Program-made: the position numbers and the translations under genes
Shown: in pieces, positions 18,980-25,767 of the stretch
Layout: each line of letters opens with the position of its first letter
Position numbering within the stretch: the first letter of the stretch is position 1
Assembly: GCA_016201065.1 (NCBI GenBank)
Contig: JACQDL010000022.1
Coordinates: 1 to 50,640, forward strand
Direction: 5' to 3'
Source: Actinomycetota bacterium
GTDB lineage: Bacteria > Actinomycetota > Actinomycetes > Mycobacteriales > JACQDL01
DNA length: 50,640 nt
The notes under the pieces: generated by a model
Database searches by the model: none
Told to the model about the DNA's origin: nothing
Seen by the model: only the letters and a program-made list of their open reading frames with translations

Positions 18980-18995
18980 TGCCCGGGGCCGGGCA
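18980..18995 (+). terminator. GC-rich hairpin after pobA
   Basis: TGCCCG (18980-18985), loop GGGC, CGGGCA (18990-18995): a perfect 6-bp stem eleven bases after the pobA stop. There is no T-run, so it is a candidate transcript end of the kind common in high-GC actinobacteria. Confidence 0.4.
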
Positions 18996-19122
18996 AGGTC
19001 GGTGGCGCTGCTCGACGCTTACATTCCCCGCATACCGAACGAACACGAATGTGACCAATGGGCAGGATCGTTCGGGTGTCCGACTTGTTCCGGCCGCTGG
19101 CCGGCCACCGGAAAGGCCAACC

Positions 19123-19650
19123 ATGATCCGCCGTCCCTCCTCGCGCTCGCTGCGCGTCGCGGCCGTGACCGTCCCGGTACTGCTCGCCGTGACCGCGCTG
19201 TCGGCCTGCCAACCGGTCGCGGTCCGGTCCGCCGCCTCGACCGAATCAGTCGAGCCGACCGGCTCGGTGTCGTCCTCGCCCGCCAACGCCGGGCAGGGGG
19301 AGGGCGGTCCCGGTTCGATCACGCTGAGCGTCACCTCACCGCGCGCGGTGAGCGGGCACGTGGACACCCCGGTGACCTGTACGACCGGGCGGATCTACCG
19401 CGCTTCGGGCACCGGCGCCATTGCGGGCTACACGGTCCGGGTCGCCGCCACGGCGATGAGGTACAGCGGACCCGCGTCCTACCAAACCACGCTCAGCGGT
19501 AGCGTTCTCGCCCCCGACGGTGAGGAGTTCGCGCTGGTTGGGGTCCGCACCACCGCCGCGATCACCGCCGACGGCGGATCGGCGCCGTTCACCGTCACCG
19601 GCAAGCGCGGCCACACCATGTCCGGGACCATCAGCTGGTCCTGCTCGTGA
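19123..19650 (+). CDS. putative secreted lipoprotein of unknown function
   Basis: 175 residues from an ATG with GGAAAGG upstream. A signal peptide with an arginine-rich start, a hydrophobic core and the lipobox LSAC (Cys29) predicts a membrane-anchored outer-face lipoprotein. A Ser/Thr/Gly-rich linker (about 30-62) leads to a single beta-rich domain (ITLSVTSPRAVSGHVDTPVTCTTGRIYRAS through MSGTISWSCS), which has two conserved-looking cysteines. Similar small lipoproteins are common in actinobacteria, but I do not recognise a named domain. It converges with the TetR gene downstream. Confidence 0.75.
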   Translation: MIRRPSSRSLRVAAVTVPVLLAVTALSACQPVAVRSAASTESVEPTGSVSSSPANAGQGEGGPGSITLSVTSPRAVSGHVDTPVTCTTGRIYRASGTGAIAGYTVRVAATAMRYSGPASYQTTLSGSVLAPDGEEFALVGVRTTAAITADGGSAPFTVTGKRGHTMSGTISWSCS

Positions 19651-19658
19651 CCGCACCC

Positions 19659-19685
19659 TGACCCGCCACCGGCCGGGCGGCGTCA
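19659..19685. terminator. hairpin between convergent genes
   Basis: TGAC-CCGCC pairs with GGCGG-C-GTCA (one bulged base) around an 8-nt loop, in the 63-bp gap between the lipoprotein gene and the TetR gene, which face each other. It may act as a bidirectional terminator. No T-run. Confidence 0.4.
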
Positions 19686-19713
19686 GTCCGGCGAGCGTCC
19701 TGCGTACGTCCCG

Positions 19714-20340
19714 TTACGCCGTGCCCTGGCCGTCGAGGCCCGCGCGTAGCACCGCCGTGTCGAGCAGGGTCAGCGTGCGAAAGGCGGCGTCGACGGCCGA
19801 CGGCAGGTCCTGCCCGGTGGCGAGAGCGCGGGCGTGCCCGGTGGCGAAGCACGCGGCGGCGAGGCTCGCGGCGAGCTCAGCGGTGTCGCGGGCCGCGCCG
19901 TGCCGGGTCATCGCCGCGACGGCGGCCTCGGTGTAGCCGCGTTCCTTGACCAGGTTGCGGGCCTGGAGGTCGGGGTGCGCGTCGATGAGGCGGGCGCGCA
20001 GCGCCAGCCGGTCCGGCTGCGTGGTGACGCGGCGCGTCAGCGCGAGCAGCCCGGCCCTGGCGACCACGAGCGCGTTGGCCAGCGACTCACCGAGCGTCGC
20101 CAGCGTCGCCGCGCTCGCCTCGATCGCCGCGACGAGGGTGGCGAGCAGTTCCGTGTCGTCGGCGAACAGCACTTCCTGCTTGTCGGCGAAGTAGCGGAAG
20201 AACGTGGCCCGGCCGATCTCGGCGCGGTGGGCGATGTCGGTGATGGTCACGGCGTCGAAGCCACGCTCGGCGAACAGGACGATCGCCGCCTCGACGATCG
20301 TGTCGCGGGTCCGGCGCTGCTTGCGTTCGCGCAGTGTCAT
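19714..20340 (-). CDS. TetR-family regulator paired with the adjacent SDR gene
   Basis: 208 residues from the ATG at 20340; an in-frame ATG at 20358 would add six residues. The N-terminal HTH is clear (RDTIVEAAIVLFAERGFDAVTITDIAHRAEIGRATFFRYFADKQEVLF) and is followed by a helical ligand domain of about 150 residues without recognisable specificity. It is divergent from the SDR at 20406, with a 13-bp palindrome in the shared promoter, so it probably represses itself and the SDR gene. Confidence 0.88.
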   Translation of the reverse strand: MTLRERKQRRTRDTIVEAAIVLFAERGFDAVTITDIAHRAEIGRATFFRYFADKQEVLFADDTELLATLVAAIEASAATLATLGESLANALVVARAGLLALTRRVTTQPDRLALRARLIDAHPDLQARNLVKERGYTEAAVAAMTRHGAARDTAELAASLAAACFATGHARALATGQDLPSAVDAAFRTLTLLDTAVLRAGLDGQGTA

Positions 20341-20375
20341 AGGTACCCGGTCCTCCATGAGGCTCAGTATTGCAT

Positions 20376-20388
20376 AAGACCCGGTCTT
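20376..20388. promoter_or_regulatory. palindromic operator between TetR and SDR genes
   Basis: AAGACC-C-GGTCTT is a perfect 6-1-6 palindrome, flanked outward by imperfectly symmetric AGTAT...GCA sequences (20366-20397). It lies in the 65-bp divergent promoter and is the expected binding site of the TetR protein. Confidence 0.6.
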
Positions 20389-20405
20389 GCACGATACTCA
20401 GTCCC

Positions 20406-21251
20406 ATGACTTCACGATCATTCCTGGTGACCGGCGCCTCCACCGGCATCGGTCGGTCTTGCGTGGACGGGCTCGTGCGGAGCGGCGCCCACGTCTGGGC
20501 CACCGTGCGGACCAGCGAGGACGAGGACGCGTTGCGGCGCGACTACCCGGAGGCGGTGACCGTCCTGCGGATGGACGTGACCGACGACGCCTCGGTCCGG
20601 GCGGCCGGTGAGCGGGTCCTCGCCACCGGACCGCTGCACGGCCTGGTCAACAACGCTGGGGTGGCCCTGCCGGGTCCGCTGGAGCACATCCCGATCGAGG
20701 TGTTCCGGCGCCAGATCGAGGTCAACCTGATCGGCCAGCTCACCGTCACCCAGGCGATGCTGCCCGCCCTCCGGCAGTCCCGGGAGCAGGGTCAGAACGC
20801 CCGCATCGTCATGGTCGGCTCGATCGCGGGCCGGATCGCCGGGCCGATGCTCGGCCCCTACCACGCCTCGAAGCACGGGCTGCTCGGCCTCGCCGACAGC
20901 CTGCGGGCCGAGCTGGCGCCGTCCGGGATCCCGGTCGTGCTGATCGAGCCCGGCGCGATCGCCACACCGATCTGGAACCGGGGCGCGGCCGCGGGGGACG
21001 AGGTGTTCGCGCAGTTTCCGGCCGCCGGCCGGGAGCGGTACGCCGCCCAGATCGCGGACGTGCGGGCGACCGCGACCCGGGCCGCCGCGCACGGCCTGCC
21101 ACCCGAGCGGGTGGCGCAGGTCATCGTCACGGCGCTGACCGGCCGCCATCCACGTCCCCGCTACCTCGTCGGCCGGGACGCGCAGGCCGCCGCGATGGTG
21201 GCCCGGCTGCCCTTCCGGTTGCGCTACCGGCTCACCGCCGCCAAACGCTGA
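20406..21251 (+). CDS. short-chain dehydrogenase/reductase
   Basis: 281 residues from the ATG at 20406. Classical SDR: cofactor motif TGASTGIGR, DVTDD adenine contact, NNAGVA, catalytic Ser in MVGSIAGR, and YHASK with the active Tyr and Lys. The extended C-terminal tail after PGAIATP suggests the steroid/retinol-dehydrogenase-like group, but the substrate is not predictable. Its last 25 bases plus two more are part of a 28-bp direct repeat found also at 3249. Confidence 0.9.
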   Translation: MTSRSFLVTGASTGIGRSCVDGLVRSGAHVWATVRTSEDEDALRRDYPEAVTVLRMDVTDDASVRAAGERVLATGPLHGLVNNAGVALPGPLEHIPIEVFRRQIEVNLIGQLTVTQAMLPALRQSREQGQNARIVMVGSIAGRIAGPMLGPYHASKHGLLGLADSLRAELAPSGIPVVLIEPGAIATPIWNRGAAAGDEVFAQFPAAGRERYAAQIADVRATATRAAAHGLPPERVAQVIVTALTGRHPRPRYLVGRDAQAAAMVARLPFRLRYRLTAAKR

Positions 21252-21253
21252 GC
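21226..21253 (+). repeat. right copy of a 28-bp direct repeat
   Basis: 27/28 identical to 3249-3276 and in the same orientation. Here it forms the natural 3' end of the SDR gene (RLTAAKR and stop), so this is the likely original and the left copy the duplicated or orphaned end. Confidence 0.75.
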
Positions 21254-21254
21254 G

Positions 21255-21740
21255 TCAGGTCGGGACGCCGGGCTCGGGGCCGTGGTCGCGGCGGGCCAGC
21301 CGGGCCAGCCGGGCCAGGCCGTCGAGCAGCACCGCGTAGGTGTCCCCACCGAGCTCCCCGGCGAGCTGTTCCTCGACCGCCGCGGAGCGCTCGACGATAG
21401 TGGTGGCGAGATGGCGGCCGGCCACGGTGGGGTGCAGCGGGCGGCGGCGCGCGTCGGCCGGGTCGGCACGGGACTCGAGCAGCCCCCGCCCGGTCAGGCC
21501 TTCGGCGATGCGCTGCACGTTCATGGGGTCCGTGGCGAGCTGGCGGGCGAGCTGGCGGATGCCGCTGCCGGGCTGGTTGGTGACCAGCCGGAGCAGCGCT
21601 GCCTGCGGTGCGGTGAGGTTCAGGTCGGCCAGCTCGGCTTCCCAGGCGCGCCGGTGCTCCCGGTGGGCGACGCCGAGCAGGAAGCCGAGACCGGCCGGGC
21701 CGTGCCCGTGGCTGGCCGCCGCCTGATCACCCGGCTCCAT
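21255..21740 (-). CDS. MarR-family regulator
   Basis: 161 residues from the ATG at 21740 behind GGAGGAGCAGGGG. Winged helix with LTAPQAALLRLVTNQPGSGIRQLARQLATDPMNVQRIAEGLTGRGLLESRADPADARRRPL, including the usual DxRxR-type wing (DARRRP). The start lies 14 bp inside the preceding microORF, so it is co-translated with the aldolase gene. It is a likely autoregulator of the aldolase-microORF-MarR operon through the palindrome at 22584. Confidence 0.85.
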   Translation of the reverse strand: MEPGDQAAASHGHGPAGLGFLLGVAHREHRRAWEAELADLNLTAPQAALLRLVTNQPGSGIRQLARQLATDPMNVQRIAEGLTGRGLLESRADPADARRRPLHPTVAGRHLATTIVERSAAVEEQLAGELGGDTYAVLLDGLARLARLARRDHGPEPGVPT

Positions 21741-21858
21741 CCCCTGCTCCTCCCGGTTCCCCTGCCTCGACAAGCTCGGCGATGATCTTGACCCCGAGAC
21801 CGTATGCGGGCATGCCGGCGGTGACCAGCGCGGTCTCGGCGACGTCCGGGCGGGTCAT
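21727..21858 (-). CDS. 43-residue microORF between aldolase and MarR genes
   Basis: The ATG overlaps the aldolase stop (ATGA) and the stop lies inside the marR-type gene, so the frame is positioned for translational coupling at both ends. The peptide begins MTRPDVAETALVTAGMPAYG and is followed by LGVKIIAELVEAGEP and a Gly/Ala-rich tail. It has no domain that I recognise. It may be a real small protein, the stump of a longer decayed gene, or only a coupling spacer. Confidence 0.5.
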   Translation of the reverse strand: MTRPDVAETALVTAGMPAYGLGVKIIAELVEAGEPGGAGDGAG

Positions 21859-22526
21859 GAGTGGACCCTCGCCATCGATGCCCGCACCGCATCCAGGGCG
21901 CCGGCCGGGAAGTCCACCCCGCCGCCGAGCGCGGCGGCGGCGAGCTCGATCCCGGCCGCCTCCTCGATCGCGATCACCAGACGCGCGGCGGCCAGTGGGT
22001 CGGCGCCGAAGGTGAGCAGCCCGTGGTTGGCGAGCAGGACCGCGTTGGTGTTCGGCCGTTCGGCAAGGATCGCGGAGATCCCGTTGACCGACACGTCGGA
22101 GCCACGCGGCCCCCACGGAGCGACCGGCACGGGCTCGGCCTGCCCGAAACGCAGCAGCGGCTCGACGCGGCAGGGCAGCGGCCGGTGGGCCAGCGCGAAC
22201 GCGGTGGCGTCCGGTGAATGCGTGTGGATGATGCCGCCGACCTCATCGCGGGCCCGGTAGACGACCGAGTGCATCGCGATGATCTCGGCGTTCTCGGAGC
22301 CGAGTTGTCCCTCCACGACGTTGCCGTCGAGGGTCACCGTCGCGAGCTGGTCCGGGCGCAGGTCCCGAACCGTCCCGGTGGTGGTCAGCAGGAACCGGTC
22401 GGCGTCGAGCCTCGCGCTGAGGTTCGCGTGCCCGGAGTGGGACATCACCCCGGACGTGAAGAGAAGGCCGACCGCTTGGACGACCTCCTCGCGGAGATCC
22501 TCGGCGGTGGAGCGGGGCATGGTCAT
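21855..22526 (-). CDS. class II aldolase/adducin-family protein
   Basis: 223 residues, ATG at 22526 with GGAG upstream. Typical zinc-dependent class II aldolase pattern: GHANLSARL, catalytic Glu in the ENAEIIAMHSVVYR segment, zinc ligands in IIHTHSPDATAFA and in LLANHGLLTFG. The family includes fuculose-phosphate and ribulose-phosphate aldolases/epimerases as well as decarboxylase-like members; the substrate is unassigned. It heads an operon with a microORF and a MarR regulator. Confidence 0.86.
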   Translation of the reverse strand: MTMPRSTAEDLREEVVQAVGLLFTSGVMSHSGHANLSARLDADRFLLTTTGTVRDLRPDQLATVTLDGNVVEGQLGSENAEIIAMHSVVYRARDEVGGIIHTHSPDATAFALAHRPLPCRVEPLLRFGQAEPVPVAPWGPRGSDVSVNGISAILAERPNTNAVLLANHGLLTFGADPLAAARLVIAIEEAAGIELAAAALGGGVDFPAGALDAVRASMARVHS

Positions 22527-22583
22527 TGAAACTCCAGAGTTCGGTGTCGCGCGCCGGAGTTGCGACAGGAAAACGTATCAACA

Positions 22584-22603
22584 TCTACGACTTCGAACGT
22601 AGA
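22584..22603. promoter_or_regulatory. inverted repeat upstream of the aldolase operon
   Basis: TCTACG and CGTAGA are 6-bp arms around ACTTCGAA, about 60 bp upstream of the aldolase start. A third half-site CTACG follows at 22609-22613. Size and position fit a MarR operator. The rest of the 22527-22710 stretch shows nothing else. Confidence 0.5.
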
Positions 22604-22709
22604 CGTGCCTACGAATGTTCCGGGCCGTTCGCGCCGTCCGGAGGGGCCATTGACGTCTCGGATCGCGGGTCGTCGCGGTCGGTCATACGCTTGTCACCGT
22701 TCGCCGGTG

Positions 22710-22841
22710 ATGAGGTTGGCGGAGTACGACGGGCGACCGGTTGACGCGATCAAGGTCGGCACGTTCGTGCGCTCCAAGGGACTGGAGTTCAAGTACGTGT
22801 TCCTCCCGCGGTACCAGCAGTCCGACCGGAACCCGATTCCC
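22710..22841 (+). pseudogene. UvrD-like helicase fragment
   Basis: An isolated stretch reading LAEYDGRPVDAIKVGTFVR then SKGLEFKYVFLPR resembles the C-terminal nucleotide-binding/helicase segment of UvrD/Rep-family DNA helicases (the KRAKGLEF-xx-VFLP motif). Nothing helicase-like occurs upstream or downstream, and the frame then becomes a hydrophobic random-looking tail to 22970. It is a remnant only. From 22842 to 23082 I see no gene. Confidence 0.6.
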
Positions 22842-23082
22842 CGGTGGTCCGGCCGCGTCTCCGGGCGGGCCGTCGTCGCGTCCTGCGTGGCGTTCGCCGT
22901 GCTCGCGGCGTCGAGCTCATGGTGGCTCGCCCGGCGTGCCCCAGCGGGATCGCGCCGGGTCGCGATCTGAGCACCACGATTCCCGCGTGTGCCACCTGGC
23001 CTGACCGGTAGTCGCCGGATTGGCCCGGCACGACGTCGATCGTCGCCCGTGTGGTCGGTGATCGCCGGGGCGCGCGACGTAC

Positions 23083-23913
23083 CTAAGCGACCCTGGGGCG
23101 GAACGACCGCAGTTCATCCTGCCCCTCCTGGATGACGCCGTAGCTCGATTCGGGGACCTCGTTCCACGCGCCGGCGAGGTCGCCGAGCGGCTCCGACACG
23201 ACGATCCGGGTCTCGTCGGACAGCTCGTGGAGCACCGGGTTGCTGGGGTACTGCGTGCGGAGCGTCTCGACGGCCGTGCTGTAGAACAGCGACCGCGAGC
23301 TTCGTTCGCTGGAGTAGCGGAACGCCCATGTGCTCACCCCGTTGGTCGTCGCGACGGTCATCTGGATCGGGTGCTGCACACCGTGGCGGCGCCCCGTCTC
23401 CTCGATGAGGCCAACCGCGCGCTCGACCGCCGCCGGCGGGTCGTCGGCCAAGCCGAACGTCAGCGCGAGGTAGAAGAACAGCTCCGAGTCCGTCGATCCC
23501 TCGATCTCCGCGTAGAGCGAGGGATCGACCGCGAACGCGAGGTCGCGCCGGACCGATGAGAACCCGCGAATGAGGCCGTTGTGCATCCACAGCCACCGGC
23601 CGTGGCGGAACGGGTGGCAGTTGGTCTGCTGGATCGCGCCGCCGGTCGAGGCGCGGATGTGGGCGAAGAACAGTGGCGAGACGAGGTGGCGGGCGAGGTC
23701 CTTGAGGTTCCGGTCGTTCCACGCCGGCTCGATGCCGTGGAAGACGCCGGGGGTGTCCCCGGTGCCGTACCACCCGATGCCGAACCCGTCACCGTTCGTC
23801 GTGGTGGCGCCGAGCCTCGAATGGAGGCTCTGGTCGATCAGCGAGTGGGTGGGCTTCAGCAGCAGCTCCGCCAGCGGCACCGGCGACCCGGAGTACGCGA
23901 GCCATCGACACAC
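23083..23913 (-). CDS. class II glutamine amidotransferase
   Basis: 276 residues from a GTG at 23913 behind GGGAGGG. This start leaves Cys at position 2 (MCRWLAYSG), the N-terminal nucleophile needed after Met removal. The NTN-hydrolase pattern continues with GDGFGIGWYG, FAHIRASTGG (Arg for the glutamine carboxylate), NCHPFRHGRWLWMHNG (oxyanion Asn) and DSELFFYLAL. It is related to YafJ/EgtC-like stand-alone glutaminase domains, which release ammonia or cleave gamma-glutamyl compounds. No synthetase partner is adjacent, so the substrate is open. Confidence 0.88.
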   Translation of the reverse strand: MCRWLAYSGSPVPLAELLLKPTHSLIDQSLHSRLGATTTNGDGFGIGWYGTGDTPGVFHGIEPAWNDRNLKDLARHLVSPLFFAHIRASTGGAIQQTNCHPFRHGRWLWMHNGLIRGFSSVRRDLAFAVDPSLYAEIEGSTDSELFFYLALTFGLADDPPAAVERAVGLIEETGRRHGVQHPIQMTVATTNGVSTWAFRYSSERSSRSLFYSTAVETLRTQYPSNPVLHELSDETRIVVSEPLGDLAGAWNEVPESSYGVIQEGQDELRSFRPRVA

Positions 23914-24012
23914 GGCGGTCCCTCCCATTTCCCGCCTCGGGCGGGGGCGACGGCATGCACGGAACGCACGCTCTGGGGCAGTGTTGATCGTAGGCGGGTG
24001 CCCGCCGGCGGT

Positions 24013-24183
24013 GCTGCCGCCGTACCCGCGCAAACGGTCGCCGAGGGCGCCGCAGACGAAGTCCTCGAAGACCTTCTCCATGTTCACGACGAACCCGTCG
24101 ACGACCAGTCCCGCGCCGGGCGGCTCGAAGGAGAAACGGGCGATGATGATCTGGGCGAGGCCGGCGTCAACCGCCGCGTCCAC
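24013..24183 (-). pseudogene. McrC-like restriction component fragment
   Basis: The frame just upstream of the amidotransferase reads AQIIIARFSFEPPGAG and then VVDGFVVNMEKVFEDFVCGAL, followed by a short Gly-rich stretch. This resembles the segment of McrC (partner of the McrB GTPase in modified-DNA restriction) in which an F-x-x-N-M-x-x-x-FE-x-FV pattern is typical. No other part of McrBC is present. Confidence 0.5.
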
Positions 24184-24243
24184 CAGGGCGATGGAGCGGT
24201 CGGGGTACTCCAGCAGGAAGTACAGCTCCCCGAAGACCTTCGC

Positions 24244-24347
24244 CAGGTTCGCCCGGTTGGCCTCGTCGAGGCGCTGGCGGTGTTCGGCGACTGGACCTCG
24301 TCCAGGTGCGTGCTCGCGCGTACGTCACGCCAGTTCTTCGCCGCCAT
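24244..24347 (-). pseudogene. frameshifted HigA-type antitoxin N-terminus
   Basis: An ATG overlapping the upstream toxin stop (TGATG) begins MAAKNWRDVRASTHLDE. The reading then shifts frame near 24292 and continues VAEHRQRLDEANRANLAKV, matching the start of XRE-type antitoxins paired with Gp49-like toxins. The helix-turn-helix itself is missing and unrelated sequence follows. Confidence 0.5.
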
Positions 24348-24655
24348 CACCTGTCACCTCCTCGTTCGTCGTGTGTGGATTGCCGTATTGCCACGTTCTG
24401 TAGGTGCTCGTCGAACCGGTCGTCGGCCGCCGGGATGGCCTGGCGGTACCACTGCTGCCAGTTACCGGCCTTGTCCCCGGCGATGAGCAGGATCGCCTGG
24501 CGAACCGGGACGAAGGCGAACAGGACCCGGATCTCGCTGCTACCACTCGAACCTGGTCGGAGTTCCTTCATGTTGTGGTGACGTGAGCCCTTGACGGTGT
24601 CGGCCAAGGGCCGGCCCAGAGTTGGGACGTCATCGGCCGGCTTGTCGATTGCCAT
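24347..24655 (-). pseudogene. N-terminally truncated HigB/Gp49-like (RelE superfamily) toxin
   Basis: 102 residues: a frame containing TLGRPLADTVKGSRHHNMKELRPGSSGSSEIRVLFAFVPVRQAILLIAGDKAGNW matches the phage Gp49-like/HigB mRNA-interferase family. Members usually carry some 30-40 more residues before the TLGRP segment. No start with a ribosome binding site is seen upstream. With the broken antitoxin it is the remnant of a type II toxin-antitoxin module. Low-level activity cannot be excluded because the core is intact. Confidence 0.65.
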
Positions 24656-24732
24656 CGTGCAGGGTGAGGAGGCTGGGCTGCTGATCCTGGCAAGGATTCG
24701 GACCGTCGCGGTCAGCGTGGGGCGGCCACGAG

Positions 24733-25398
24733 TCAGGGTTGGTCGGTTTCGTCTGGTTTGCGGGCGAGCAGGTAGGCGCGCGGCCTTTTCTCTGCGTCCC
24801 CGTGTGGTTCGCGCAGCATCTGTGCGTGGATGACCAGCCCGGCCCGGCTCACGGCGTCGCCGACCCGCTCCGCCGGCCGCAGGAAGTAGTCGATCGACAC
24901 CGCGCGGCCGTACGCCTCGGTCCGGTGAAACTGCTCGTCACCGACCAGGAAGGCGAGCAACACGTGGCCGCCCGGGGCCAGCACCCGGTGGAACTCGGCG
25001 AACACCGCCGGCAGCAGCTCCGGTGGGGTGTGCATGATCGAATAGAAGGCGGTGATGCCGCCGAGAGCGCCATCCGGCAGGTCCAGGGCGCTCATCGAGC
25101 CCTCGTCGAACCGCAGGCCCGGGTGCGCCTGCCGGGCCTGGGCGACCATCTGCGGTGACAGGTCGACCCCGAACACGGCCAATCCCAGGGTGTGCAGCTG
25201 TGCGGTCACGGCACCGGGGCCGCAGCCAAGGTCGGCGACCGGGCCGGCCCCGGCGGCCCGGACAAGTTCCGCGAAGACGGTGAGCAGCGCCCGGTCCATC
25301 GGCCTGTCCGCGAGTTCGGCGCGGAGATGCTCGGCGTAGTCGGCGGCCACGGTGTCATAGAACACCCGCGTGGAGCCCAGGAACGGCGGTTCGGTCAC
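24733..25398 (-). CDS. class I SAM-dependent methyltransferase
   Basis: 221 residues from a GTG at 25398 (VTEPPFLGSTRVFYD). The frame remains open upstream through a DNA-methylase-like remnant, so a longer protein from an ATG at 25608 is formally possible. Methyltransferase-11-type fold: YDTVAADYAEHL, motif I VADLGCGPGAVTAQL, acidic residue in GVDLSPQMV, LDLPDGALGGITAFYSI, and HRVLAPGGHVLLAF. The acceptor is unknown; such enzymes act on small molecules or lipids. It is divergent from the Hen1-Pnkp operon. Confidence 0.8.
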   Translation of the reverse strand: MTEPPFLGSTRVFYDTVAADYAEHLRAELADRPMDRALLTVFAELVRAAGAGPVADLGCGPGAVTAQLHTLGLAVFGVDLSPQMVAQARQAHPGLRFDEGSMSALDLPDGALGGITAFYSIMHTPPELLPAVFAEFHRVLAPGGHVLLAFLVGDEQFHRTEAYGRAVSIDYFLRPAERVGDAVSRAGLVIHAQMLREPHGDAEKRPRAYLLARKPDETDQP

Positions 25399-25461
25399 GG
25401 TGCAGGACGGTAGTCCGCTCCACCCGCGCCGCGCTGATCTGACTGTCGCTCGGCAGCCCTG

Positions 25462-25608
25462 GTACGGCGCGATCCGGCGGCCGGTGTGGGTCAGCTCCAG
25501 CACCCTCGGCAGCACCCACTCGCGCAGCTGCAGCCCGGCCCACGATGGCGTGGCATCGAACGCACCCGGCGCCGGGCAGGCGAGCTGCCTGCGGATGAAG
25601 TACGTCAT
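25462..25608 (-). pseudogene. DNA-methylase-like fragment
   Basis: In the otherwise featureless 25399-25767 gap the minus strand reads MTYFIRRQLACPAPGAFDATPSW followed by LREWVLPRVLELTHTGRRIAPY. This resembles a segment of Eco57I/PglX-type restriction-modification methylases (the R-V-L-E-L-T-Y-T pattern). It has no catalytic motifs left. It is in frame with the SAM methyltransferase downstream, so it could instead be a 70-residue extension of that protein. Confidence 0.4.
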
Positions 25609-25767
25609 GCCGGTGCCGCTGAGCTTCTGGCGGGCCACGCCAGCCGAACGGCCAGCGCTCGGGTGACCTCGGCGTCGGCGATCGGACGACGCACGGGTTC
25701 GGCACGGCCGCGCCTGGGCCGCGCAACCGGATCGACGGGTACGACCGGATCGGGGAGACTCTGCACC

